Assembly (NCBI GenBank): GCA_034769895.1
Contig: CM068367.1
Coordinates: 112,762,654 to 112,826,653 of the forward strand
Reading direction: 5' to 3'
DNA length: 64,000 nucleotides
DNA from: Magicicada septendecula
Lineage: Eukaryota; Arthropoda; Insecta; Hemiptera; Cicadidae
Program-made: the position numbers and the translations under genes
Shown here: positions 22,029 through 33,355 of the stretch, piece after piece
Layout: every line of letters starts with the position of its first letter
Numbering within the stretch: the first letter of the stretch is position 1
Notes under the pieces: generated by a model
The model's input: the letters and a program-made list of their open reading frames with translations, nothing else
What the model was told of the DNA's origin: nothing
Database searches by the model: none

Positions 22029-22284
22029 CTGAAGACAGATAAATAAGGTCTATATAGAAAAGCCCGAGACAGTGTCACTGGCCATGAGTAGAATGTTAAA
22101 GGTGGGTGATGTTAACAGCCATAAAAATGAAAACTGTACTAGTTTATTCAGCTCACCAGTTCAGTGACGTCAGCTGTTCACATGATTTTGTTCTACAATT
22201 GTACTAGCATCATCTGAACCGATTCCATAGTACTTGTGAAATCTTTGTAAATTTTCAATGGAAATTATATGCTAATATGAATAT
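22029..22284 (+). other. 3' flank of host gene up to the Gypsy-2 insertion
   Basis: 256 bases without a canonical AATAAA. The nearest one (22288-22293) is formed by the first bases of the Gypsy-2 LTR. ATAT at 22281-22284 is the left target-site duplication of Gypsy-2. Confidence 0.5.
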
Positions 22285-24391
22285 TGTAATAAACAAATTC
22301 CCACTTTACAAATTTAATTATTTAATTAGATCCTCTTCAATTAAGCCTCTCGTTGGGAGTCAATTCTGTAACAAAATAGGATTTGTTCCACTGGTTATTC
22401 GGATTTAGTTGTTTAGTTTAAACTTTATTTTTGTTTTGTTAAAGTTGTAAAATGAAAAGAGTCTGTAGTGAAAAAGACTGACGATGAATTGTTCGAGTCG
22501 GTTCTCTCGCAGGCATCCGTGGATAGTCGCAGATCGCCGCTGATTCTTGTTCTGTTAAAACAAACAAGTTATTTACTTACGGTATATGAAGTTCTAGTCG
22601 ATTGATCAATTCGTAAATAATTGAATCGGTAACTCGATCCTCATAGGTCAGTGTTATACGGTGCCACCTGTGAAAGTATTGCTGAAAATCTAGCTCGTGA
22701 CTGTACTGTCTGTGTAATAAAAGTCGTCAACTCTTTTTTTTCTGTTATAAATTTTAATTTTATTAACAAATCTTGATATTTGCGAATCGTTACTTTAGAA
22801 TTTAACACAGGCTGTTTGCCTAGTCATTCATTGACTTTACTTTTTATTTTTCTCTTAATCTCAGGGTATAGAAAATTATTTAAATTATTCAACATAAAAT
22901 TTACAATATAATTCTTCAACCTTGGTTCATTATGTTTACAAATCTTCCATGGTTCCTTTGAGCCTGCAAGATACAAAAACAAGAAAAATGTCTGCGCTAC
23001 TGTATAACATCAGTAGGCGGAGTTAATTATTATAAACAATAAATATATTAAACGGTTTCATAAATCATTACCATGGGATAAATATCGATGACTATGGTCA
23101 ACCTTATGCTTGCTTTACGCATACTGAATTAATGTGTAGAACAAAAATGACCCGAAATGGTTTCAAAATTATTAACCTATAGTCGTAACATTGACTGTTA
23201 TCAACATTGAGTTGCCTCTAGGCATACTAATTCAAATATTCAGTAACAAAATAACATCGAAAGTTTATACACTTATTAACATGGTTATGAAATTGACTAT
23301 TGTCAATATGAGAACAACTTCAGGCATACTGAATTGCAATAAATTATTAACTATTCCAAAATATCAGGTATCAGCTTAATCTAAATATCAGAAAAGTTAC
23401 ATCAGTATTTAATAAATTCACTTAATGTTTGTCAATTATTATTATATCCATTGTATATAGCACTCTAGTTATTCAACCAATTATAATTTGTTATTTAATC
23501 AGTGTTCATCACAATATTAATTGGTTGTTTATGTCTGATACCAATTGAATTCAAAAGTTCATATAACCTCTCTTCGAGATTTTATTATTCATTGTTTAGT
23601 TCGACTTGGTTCGATATTTGTAATATTGGTAATAAATTTATTATTTATTTCTAAAAAAAAAATAATTATGTCAGGTTCATCAATGTTTGTGAATGACTGT
23701 TAGTCATTTGTTTATTCACTATGAACCTCGTTACTATATTATGGTTGGTTCCATGTTTCAAAAAAGTCTACAATCTTAAAATCTCTGTTTTTTAATTAAT
23801 TAATCATCAATAATAATCAATTAACACTATACTCCCTGTTAATACACTTTAATTGCAACTTTATTATGCACTGTGCAATTGCATTTCGCTATAATACAAG
23901 CGTTTTATTTAATCACTCCACACTAAAAATTTCAGGGTTAGGATACCCCCTTTTGTTTACTTTTATCACCGCACAGCTGATATCTTGAAAACGACTGCAT
24001 TCGCGCATAGAAATTTGCCGTCGTCTCGCGTCGCTAGTCTGAGGTAGAATAATCAAATTATTTTTCTTCTTCGCTGTTCCTATATCGGGAGCACATATCC
24101 CCCGGTCAGTTTTGATCGATTCCATTGGTTAAAAAGCTGACATTCCATCCAGCGAGGTCACCCCCCTCGCGAATTAATTAATTTTACAGAAAATTGTTAA
24201 TGGCTTTGGGTTGGAGAGTTTTGTTTGTTGCCTTCTCGTTTTTGCCCAAAATAAATATAATTCTTTTAAAATTGGTTTAACGTCCTTGTTATATGAGTAA
24301 TGCTTAATGTAATCACATTATGTTATTAAAATTAACCTGTTCTTTTAAATGAGTCCTCACAAGACGTGTGAGTTTAATAATAAGAAAGTTA

Positions 24392-24888
24392 CTCTGAACA
24401 CTTAAAGGCCCTCTCCAACAACAATATACATTCTGCGTTTGCCACACACATACACCAACACCAACACCAATAACCATAGCTACACCAACACAGATACCAA
24501 TCTTGAAATATTACACCTTTTACCCAAAGGTCGAAAACTCAACACAGCTGAACAGTATGAAATATACAAACACCACACAACACAACCAAACAACATACTA
24601 AACGACCAGTTACAATATAAATCACATACACTTTTTGACACACTCATACAAAAAACAAACAATAATTTGGATCCCCGCGCCAATCCCCTTCCTCTACACA
24701 CCACCCCCACTATACCTTCCAAGCAACAACCGTTACTAAGTACTGGCAGTCTGTTTCTAAGCTGACGAAGGCGAATATGACGCCGAAACACGTTCAACGA
24801 AAAAGACAAGTAAGTTTTCACAAGAGAAAGTTTCAATATTATATTAAGTGTAGTGCTGTGAAAGAAGATGATGAACAAACAAGACAAC
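24392..24888 (+). mobile_element. PLE-A: 5'-truncated Penelope-like element with hammerhead
   Basis: A 497 bp insertion flanked by TAAGAAAGTTA at 24381-24391 and 24889-24899; the right LTR has a single copy of this target (near 50665). It encodes the last part of the PLE protein in a plus-strand frame to 24765 (LEILHLLPKGRKLNTAEQY, NDQLQYKSHTLFDTLI), preceded by a Thr-Asn rich stretch, then a hammerhead ribozyme at 24749-24807 and about 80 bases of tail. RT and GIY-YIG are missing. Confidence 0.85.
24749..24807 (+). ncRNA. Hammerhead ribozyme of PLE-A
   Basis: Core CTGACGA at 24762-24768, stem II GGCG/CGCC (24770-24784), GAAA at 24785-24788, minimal stem III CACG, then TT as the cleavage-site position. 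Stem I is supported by pairing across the ribozyme: GTCT/AGAC, TTTC/GAAA and G/C, with small internal loops. All core nucleotides fit a type I hammerhead. Confidence 0.75.
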
Positions 24889-26017
24889 TAAGAAAGTTAA
24901 TTCCTTACTTATGACTATTAAATTTTTTCTTATAGTTTTACATGATTAATTACTAAAATTGACCAAATGATGATTACATTCCATCATATGGTTCCTTTGA
25001 AGTTCATTTATGATAACATTTAGTACAATGATTGTCTAAGATTAATAAAATTACTATATTTGACCCATGCTTTCTATGGCCTAGAGCATGGTCAGTTTGA
25101 TTTACTTTATTTATTGACATATTTTGTTCTGTCCACTTTTTCACAGTGATACAGATATTCTAAGATGTCCATTACAACTTCTGGACAGCTTAGTTTTCAT
25201 TAGAATACAATTATTTGCTTGTTTTTAATCTCATTTATTGTTCATAATCTTAGTATGCCATGTCATTATGATTTAATTCTGAATTAATGATATACTCATT
25301 TTTATGTGGTTCTTTTAGGTCTAAATTGTCTTTACAGTTTGAAGGTTGTTTTGCAATGGTTGTTCTTTTATAATTACTTGTAGTATTGATAATAATTCAC
25401 TAATACTTCTTGCATCTAGTGTGGTCAGACAGTTCCCTCAATTTTCCTTAATTCTGGTTAAATTAGCTTTTCATTATAATCATTGTATACTATAATAGTG
25501 GTAATACATATTATATTGCACATCTATGTCCTTGTTCTTTACTGGTTTACAATATTATAGAAATTCTGAGTGTGTTTAATGTGTACATCTTTCTGTCCAA
25601 TTTCAGTCTGTGTATTTGCATTAAACACCACACATACCACTTTCAGTTAATAAAATTGTATCACTAGGTTCGTCTTTATAACATCTACTCTCATTATTTT
25701 ATAACTTACACTAGTTTACATCGTTTTGATCTTAATTTATGCTAATTACAAGCTGATTTGTAACCGAGTTGAGGTTACCTGGGACCCCCTTTGTCACAGA
25801 CAACAATGGTCTATGTTTTAGCTTTCTGGTTTCAATGTTTTACAGGTTATTATTTGACTTTTTTACTCTTGTTAATTGTTATTTATTATTTCTTTATGAT
25901 TTCTACCTGTCTACGGGTGATTACTAGATTCTCTTTTTGTTATCTTATTTGAATTTGCCTGTATTAAAAGCATGCATGGCATATTATTCTTCATTTTTCA
26001 TTTTTGATTTTTTCACA

Positions 26018-26680
26018 GACTCCTTAATGTACCCCTAGAGAAGGAGGATTTTATCAAAGACATAGACACCATAAAAAGCATAGCAATCACCAACGGATAT
26101 AGCAGCACGATTGTCGACAAGTTGATCGATAAACACAGATGCAAAGAGAATCTAGGAACAAACAAACCGAGACATGACAATAAATTTATATCTGTTGAGT
26201 ATGCTAACTTGATACCACAAATCATTAAAAATCAATTAAAAAAATATAACATTACAGTAACTTTTAAAACAAACAATAATATTCAAAACGTATTACGAAC
26301 AAAAAGAAGCAAAAATCCTGAAACATGTTGCGGCATGTATAAAATTGTATGTGATGACTGCGATAAAGTCTATATTGGACAAACAGGGAAGGGGTTTTAA
26401 AGATAGATATATAGAACATCTACGCAAGAAGAATATCAATAATATAAAGTCCAGTTACGTGCAGCACTTAATAGAATACAACCATAATTATACCAGTCTT
26501 GCACAAAATTTAAAACCTCTACATTACTGTAAGAAAGGACGCTTCATGAATGCAGTGGAAGAGTTTATAATTTACAAAGCAAGTAAATTCCAGCACGACG
26601 AGCTATTGAATGATATGTTGTCATATAAATCCAACGTATTCTACGACACAGTAATACGCACACAAGAAGAAATCAGATGA
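26018..26680 (+). pseudogene. PLE-B RT C-terminus plus GIY-YIG endonuclease (frameshifted)
   Basis: The fragment starts with RLLNVPL, continues EDFIKDIDTIKSIAITNGY, FKTNNNIQNVLRTKRSK, then the nuclease CCGMYKIVCDDCDKVYIGQT (GIY-YIG variant, with Cys pair), DRYIEHLRK (catalytic Arg region) and VEEFIIYKASKF (catalytic Glu). It ends SYKSNVFYDTVIRTQEEIR at 26680. The frame shifts once within a run of four G near 26390-26395, between TGKG and FKDRYIEH. The upstream RT is absent. The protein layout, RT end then linker then GIY-YIG, is diagnostic for Penelope-like elements. Confidence 0.82.
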
Positions 26681-26843
26681 CTGCCTGTGTAAGTTTGCGA
26701 TAACAAAATCAGTCGACTTTTAACTTTACGACGACGCGCACGTGTGTAAATGCACATAGCTATGTGTTCATGTGAATTCGAATGTTGTGCAGTGGTTTTA
26801 TTTTAAACTTAACGACGAGTGATTAGTTCATGATTTCATTTTT

Positions 26844-26886
26844 ATAACCTGATGATGGGACTGTGTTCCTGAAAGTGTCGTTACGC
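26844..26886 (+). ncRNA. Hammerhead ribozyme of PLE-B
   Basis: CTGATGA at 26849-26855, stem II GGGA/TTCC with one G-U pair (26857-26869), GAAA at 26871-26874, GTGTC, then GTTA pairing with TAAC just before the core to form stem I. Cleavage would follow GUC at 26877-26879. It lies 60 bases from the 3' end of the insertion. Confidence 0.7.
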
Positions 26887-27041
26887 AAACAATCAAAAGT
26901 TGCAAGGAAGGAATTAGATAAAGGTAATTACCAGTCTATATAATTTATTATATTATTCTTACTAAGATACTTAATTAATTCTTATCATTCCTGATTTTCT
27001 ATTATTGTTCTGATTTGTTTATTTAATCCTATTCTTTTATT

Positions 27042-29871
27042 CAACCCTCGAAAATTGTACTCGCCCACTCGCCAGTGGCGAGTGGGTTTTGACTGTGAAA
27101 AAAAGGAGAAAAGAGGAGAGAAAGAATGAAAAATGGAAAAAAGAAGGACGTCTATTAAACCAAAACACGTCATGTTTTTGTTTTAGTAAAGGCGCGTGTT
27201 GAAGTCATAGGCCGTCAGTTAGCTGTCACCGTGTCAATTTTATAAACAAAACTGCTCTGTTGGATATAAACATCTTGAAACACGTCGAACAAAATAGTGT
27301 TGCTGAGAGAGGGGAGCGGAAATTTCACGCCGTTCTGCGTGGGCCGCCGGCCGCCGGCCTTTGTCACTCCTTCCAAGTTGTACAGTCTGCTAATTATTGT
27401 TGAGTTGACCGGATGTGTTACGCGTGTGATTTATTGTTTCGTGTACTAAAAGTATTCTCAATTTCTAAGATCGTGTTCAGCGTGTATTTTATTTTTCGTG
27501 TGTTATTTTATTCATAATGAAACAGATTAAACTTAATTATTTCTTTAAAAAAAGTTCTACTGTCAGTACGACGACGCCTAGTGAGTCTGCGAGTGCGACG
27601 TTTATTGCTAGAGATTTAAGTGCCGGGCCTAGTAGGGAAACTGAAATGCCTACTATGGAAAACGCGAGTTCTAGTGGACTTAGGCCTACTCACGGTTCCT
27701 CTGGGAAACAAAAATTTCAAAGAGCTTGGCTGCATATCTTCCCCTGGCTAGCTTACGATTCCGACCGCGCAAAATGTACTATATGCGCTAAATACCCTCA
27801 AAATAGTGACCCAAAATGGGTAGCAGGATTTTCTGGTTCCATGAAAAAGGAAACTTTTGTGTTTCATGGTAAAAGCCTAGTACATATGGACAATTTAACG
27901 CGTCTTGAAGTAGAGTCAGAACCAGGAAAAGCTCCTCTTGCCAAATGTATTAAGAAAATAGAGTCTTCTATGTTTGAGCATCTAACAACTTTATTCAACA
28001 TAGCCTATTTTATAGGCATCAATGAAAAACCATTCACTGACTTCCCTAAGCAAGTTGCCCTTGCAACTAAATTAGGTGTAAATGTGGAGACAAAACAATA
28101 TGTAAACGATAAAAACTGCCAAGTTTTCATTAATTTTATTGCTAAACAGTTACAAGAAGATGTGGTTCAAAAACTAAAAAATGCTCAGTGTTTCAGTATT
28201 TTGATTGATGGTTCCACGGACCGAAGTGCTGAGGAACATGTGATTGTTTATGCTCGTTATGTGTGTGAAGGGGAGATAAGAGAAGACCTTTTAGGCCTTG
28301 TGCCTCTCGAGAGCGGTAGGGCAGAGTCGTATTTCACTGCTGTTACTGGGCTCTTGGATAACTTAGGGCTTGATTGGAGAAAAGTACATGGTTAGTGTGG
28401 GAACTGACGGGGCGTCATCTATGATTGGCTCAAAGTCAGGTTTCGTACTTCGTTTGAAAGAAGAAGCTCCGCATTTAATTAGCATTCACTGCGCCGCATA
28501 TCGTCTACAATTGGCCATACTTGATGCTGCCAATTCCATCCCTTACCTAGAAAAGCTTGACGAAACTGTGAAGAACATATACAAATTTTACAAACGATCC
28601 TCAAAACGCCTCCATGAGCTTAAAAACACCGCGAAAACTTTAGGAAGTGAGATAGTAAAACTCAGAAATATTCACAATGTACGGTGGCTATGTAGTAAAT
28701 CTGACGCTTTGAAAGCTTTGCGGCGTGATCTCGTACCTCTGGTCATCCATCTTGAGGATATAACGAACCGGAAAGCTACAACAGGAGAAGCTACGGATGC
28801 AGCTAGAGCAAAAGGCTATCTAAAAATCCTTACATCATACAAGTTTGTAAAAACACTAAACTTTTTGATTGACCTGTATGGGAAACTAGAGCCATTTTGT
28901 AAAGTTTTACAGTTGAAACAGTTACTGGTCTCACAGGTACGATCGTCAATGATGGTAACGGTGGAAATGGTTCAGTTCTTGCTTTCATCTGAAGGATCCA
29001 GTGTGAAACAATTCCTTTCTGACACTTCAGACTCAGAGAAACTGAATTGCTCAAAATACAAAGGTGACCAAGGAACTGTTCTCACAAACACGTCTCAAGG
29101 GGAGGAAGAATACAAATCAATCCGTAATAAGCTGATCGAAAGCACAGTTCATTACTTGAAGTGCCGTCTTGATACACTTGAGACTGTAGTAGGCACCAAG
29201 TGCCACGTTCTGGATTTCTTGTGCCTTCCTCAAGATGACACCCTAACTGCATATGGCAATGAGGAGATTCTTCAATTGGCGCATGTTTTTATTACTGGTG
29301 ATATAAATGAGGATGTTTTGCTATCGGAATGGCTTCAATTAAAAATGATGGTTAAAGAAGAGCAAATAACTTCAAAAGGACTGGGTGAGCTATTAAAAAC
29401 TCTGTACAAGTTTCCTGAGCATTTTGGTGAGCTAAAGAAAGTATTTTACGGCGTTGCATGCATGGCAGTAACAACAGCATCTTGTGAACGAGGATTTAGC
29501 TTCGTTAACAGGATAAAAGTGAAACAGAGACTTTCCCTGGACATCACTTCATTAGGAGATCTAATGCAGCTGGCAGTAAATGGACCACCCTTAGAAGATT
29601 TCAACCCTGGTGTAGCAATAGACAAATGGTATTTCTCGTCGGGACTTCGCCATGTTAGTGGCCACAAGAGGAAACACTCAGCCTAGTCCAGCTTGATTAT
29701 TTTTAATCAATTATTTTTCATCTTCAACTCGATAAGGGACTATCAGAATATAAACTGGGCTAATGAATAATGTAGCGGTACATGGTAAATATTAAATAAT
29801 AAAGTTTTATTCCCCCCCCCCCCGGAAACGGTATCTGGCGAGTGGGAAACGCCAACAATTTTCGAGGGTTG
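27042..29871 (+). mobile_element. hAT-1 DNA transposon
   Basis: A 2,830 bp element with terminal inverted repeats CAACCCTCGAAAATTGT at both ends and an 8 bp target duplication CTTTTATT (27034-27041 and 29872-29879), the hAT hallmark. The partner LTR near 59260 has the empty site. A perfect subterminal hairpin lies at 27064-27086 (10 bp stem, 3 base loop), and one arm of it recurs near the right end (GGCGAGTGGG at 29838). A C-run of about 12 bases sits at 29812-29823. Confidence 0.92.
27517..29686 (+). pseudogene. hAT transposase (ZNF862/C17orf113-like type), one frameshift
   Basis: The ATG at 27517 begins with MKQIKLNYFFKK. A TTF/BED-type zinc-binding region follows (CTICAKYPQNSDPKW... FHGKSLVHMDN), then the catalytic region with FSILIDGSTDRSAEEH (first Asp), VSVGTDGASSMIGSKSGF (second Asp), HCAAYRLQLAI (hAT C/H motif) and the C-terminal dimerisation block ACMAVTTASCERGFSFVNRI. 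Length over both frames is about 720 residues. The only visible lesion is a frameshift near 28380-28392, where the first frame ends (28395) and the second takes over. Everything else is open. This is the least damaged transposase in the window; one sequencing error would make it intact. Confidence 0.88.
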
Positions 29872-30385
29872 CTTTTATTAGAATAAAGAGTTTTTGTCGT
29901 GGTTTGTCTTTGGTAGTAGTTTGTCTATGTCTGCGTCTCTTTGCTGTTTCTTATTTCAGTAGATTCCTTGTTTTATTAGTTTCATTCTCTATTAACACAT
30001 ATATTAGGCACCTTATATGACATATTTGTTAATTCTTCTGTGTTAGTTACCTTGCTTGTGTTGATTTATATTCTCTACAGTCTCTTGTTAATACTGATTG
30101 TCATTATATGTTAGTTTTATCCTTTCACTTACCATATCTATTGGGTCATTTGGTTAATCATATTATTATGTTTTCTTCTATATTTTCTTCTTTATCACTA
30201 TTTATTATCCTTTGTTTGCTGAGTTAATTATATTACTTGTTTTACTTAGTTCTTGAACCTTATATAATACTTTGTACACAGTTATTTAGTTATCATTCCT
30301 TTCTTAGGTGTTCTGGTGTTATTTTATGAGTGTTTCATTCTTTATTTTTGTTGTTAACTTTATGGTGAAGATATTTACTGTTACA

Positions 30386-30436
30386 TATTGCCCCATCGCT
30401 AAAATTGATCATTTCAAAAAATATTGTGCAGGTGTT
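30386..30436 (-). other. Gypsy-2 polypurine tract and 3' end of interior
   Basis: On the minus strand this reads GCGATGGGGCAATA directly before the LTR, a purine-rich stretch typical of a polypurine tract that primes second-strand synthesis. GTGTT at 30432-30436 is the target duplication of Gypsy-1. Confidence 0.6.
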
Positions 30437-31841
30437 ATAACTACTCGCTGGACGCTGGTGTATTTAAAGCTTTGCGTTCGCACGCCAAATATACAATTAT
30501 TTAAATTTATGTTATAATTATTAAGTATAGAATATTGGGCGCCAGAGATAATTAGGAATCTGAGGGTTTGTTGTTAATAACAACTCTTATGTTCAGATGC
30601 TAAATAAACAATACTATATTTATCACTTGTATACATTTAAGTAATATAACATATAACATCATTATCATTACAAATTGATAGATTAAATAACTTCTCAATT
30701 GCTGCTAAAATTCTTTATCCCTTTCTAATCGTCACAAGAGATTAATGAACACATTGAATATCATTTATTATTGATAATGAATTAATTTACACTTTGAATA
30801 TCATCTATCATTTATGAGAGCTTAATTAGTCCATTGACTATTATCTATAATTTATGAGATTAATTAATACATTGAATATAATTTATAAGAGATTAATTAA
30901 CACATTGAATATTATTTATACATTGCTAAGTTACTCTTGGAACTAGAAATCTCCTTCATTCTCATCATAAATTAACTTTGATCAATGACATGACTTAAGA
31001 TCTAACATATCATAATTATCGAACTACCATTCAAATTTATATTAAATATTTAAACTTTGTACTCTGATTCAATGTCGTAAGATATAAAATACACTTCAGC
31101 ATCTGAACGTCTTCATGGGTTCTTTTAGAATGAAACGGGTTAAACGTAGGTAGACAACTATACTACATAAAATTATTTGATTACAACATTTTAATTTGAT
31201 ACGATTACTTGAGTTTGATTATCCATTACTCCATCCTGCTCGTTCCACACTTTACACCTCCCAACACAATTGATCTTACTCTGCTTTTTATTCACACACT
31301 ATCGCGATAACCATTCATCTCCACGCCCTCCGAAACTTTGACTTTCTCATACGGCCGCGCACATGATAAATAATACTGCTTCGCTCTTGATGCCGCGCAC
31401 AGGGTAAATAATACTGCTTGACTTATTAATGACCGCTTGTTCTTTTCTTCACTTCCTCCTAAGTACTTACTTTACTTCTTCATGACAATAACTAACTGGT
31501 TTGTCTAATGACCGAATACTGATTGACTGAATGAATATGTTACAGACTGTCTTAGATTGCTTGATGATTGTTTAAGACATAACTTCTAACTCTCTCTAAC
31601 AACAACTAGCAAAAACTGCCACTAACAAACTTCCATGGACTGACTGCTTGCTAACTGGTAACTGACTGACCGATTCTCCTCTAAGTTCCTTCATGAGTTA
31701 CTTTTATAGTTTCACATAGACTTCCCATACTGCCGCTTCTCTTAAGATTACCATCATTGGCCAAAATTCAAACGTATTGCCGGTAAGTTTGAAATTATCC
31801 AGTTAACACTCAAAATAACTTCACGCGCAGAGGTGACGCTA

Positions 31842-32981
31842 TGTAACGGTACAAACCGATGGGGATTTGTAAATTAAATCTTTTCAATTGTATTCAACCA
31901 AGTATATGTTGTGAACCAACTATAGCTTTGAGACGGGTGTGACTTGGTAAAGGATGCAGGTTATCAGCGAGGGGGCGCGTTCACCCACAAGAGCGCGCAC
32001 CATCGACCAACGTTCTCACAAAAAACGGCACGTACATACATTCCAACGCCGAACCTGTGATGGGAACAAAGCAATACAGAATATACATTGACGGCGACGC
32101 CTAACACCTGGGCAGTTAGGCAACCAATGCACACAGACAGTCAGTCGTCACATAGCAGTTCGCTACATCTCATCAAACAGTGCAGACATAATTTCACAGT
32201 AGCATCGGAAAAACTTTGGTAGACCGAAAAAGTTAAAAGTAGGTCTACCAAAGAGTGTATCGTAATAAAACAACAGTGGTTCAACCGGAGGAACAGTGTA
32301 TAAAAAGAGTGGAGTGAATGAAAACTGGGAGTTAAGTGAAGAAGATGGAGTAGACATAGTGCGCAATACCGGGGACTTCATACATTTAAGTAAAAGTGAA
32401 ATTTATAATAATTGGCCAAAAGTTTATAGTAAACAGTAAATTCATAATGAGCTCATAAATAAAACGGGTGATGAAATTAAGTAATAGAGTGAGAGAGTGT
32501 GTGTGTATGTAAAACAAAAAAATAACAGGGGAAAAATAACGTAGTAGTACTGGTTTATAAGTAGGGGTTATTACAATAAGATATTATGTAATAGATGTAA
32601 GTAGAAACAAATATAAAAATAAGAGAAAGACGGAAGTAATAATATTGAATTTAATAAATAAGATTTGTTTTACAGCATATAACCATGTGTTAGCGTAGTT
32701 ATTTCGTCGTTACCATTTCCTAGTGTTCTGTGCTGAAAAATTCGTCTAACATTTCCCGGAATCTTCTGAATTGGGGGAAAGTCAGATTGCAAAATTATCC
32801 AGTTTTAATTAAGGAAGAGTGTAAAGGTTTCGATGTATAACCTAAAACATCGTGGTGACCCTGAACTTCTGTTGGTGTTTTATAAAAAGGTAAGTCAGCG
32901 AGAAAAGATCACAGGTAAGGTTCTGGCAGAATGTTTTTATTTTATTGATTTATTTATTTATAATTCGTTTGTTTCTTCACA
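31842..32981. mobile_element. LTR-type insertion (solo LTR or short LTR-element remnant)
   Basis: 1,140 bp starting TGTAACGG and ending TTCACA, with a GCTA duplication on both sides (31838-31841, 32982-32985). The partner LTR at about 43890 reads straight through. TG...CA ends and a 4 bp duplication point to an LTR of another Gypsy-type family. A TGGTGACCCTGAAC motif at 32863-32876 looks like a primer binding site, which is unexpected inside a solo LTR, so this might instead be an LTR plus a short piece of interior. No coding sequence. Confidence 0.6.
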
Positions 32982-33355
32982 GCTATCCCTGATTGGAGAA
33001 CTCTTATAGACGCGCGCTTCTTTCCGCCAGACTGTTATCTCATTAAAAAGAGAAATTTGTTTTCTAAAACCACCCCCGTTATGACGTACCACTCTTTGTA
33101 TTTTGAAGGCTGAAAACACCCTATTTCTAACGGTACTTCATATTTTTTGCTGTTTTGTGCAAACAAAGCTTTTTATATCTTTACGACTTAGAAAGTTGTA
33201 CATACAATACAATTTTACACTTGCTCGGCGCCAACGTGTCGCCTCGCTAGTACACACCTCTTACTTATATAACAAATACTTGGTACAATTCTCATCTGTA
33301 TGTCTACTTACTAACATTACATCTATTAATATTAATAGTCTACATCAGAATATAC

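Larger units (their letters stand above)
25992..26949 (+). mobile_element. PLE-B: 5'-truncated Penelope-like element with GIY-YIG and hammerhead
   Basis: A 958 bp insertion with an 11 bp target duplication ATATTATTCTT (25981-25991 and 26950-26960). The partner LTR near 59175 has one copy of the target. It contains the end of the RT, the GIY-YIG nuclease and a hammerhead ribozyme near the 3' end. Its protein is only distantly related to the PLE at 1629-2672. Confidence 0.88.
22285..30385 (-). repeat. Gypsy-2 left (3') LTR, with three insertions
   Basis: Aligns along its length to 48558-51436 and to 53595-56473 plus 58863-59770. Insertions missing from the partner: PLE-A (24392-24888), PLE-B (25992-26949) and hAT-1 (27042-29871). 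It differs from the right LTR by roughly 5 percent in the stretches I compared. A 70-codon minus-strand frame (24125-23913) is shared with both right copies (50403-50191, 55440-55228), but most differences between copies change the amino acid, so it shows no sign of selection. TG...CA ends are intact. Confidence 0.85.

Noticed and set aside
22490-22520. CTGACGATGAATTG as a hammerhead core on the plus strand
   Set aside because: No GAAA at the right distance and no stem II pairing.
23913-24125. A 70-codon frame kept in all three Gypsy-2 LTR copies
   Set aside because: Most nucleotide differences between left and right LTR change the amino acid, so there is no sign of constraint.
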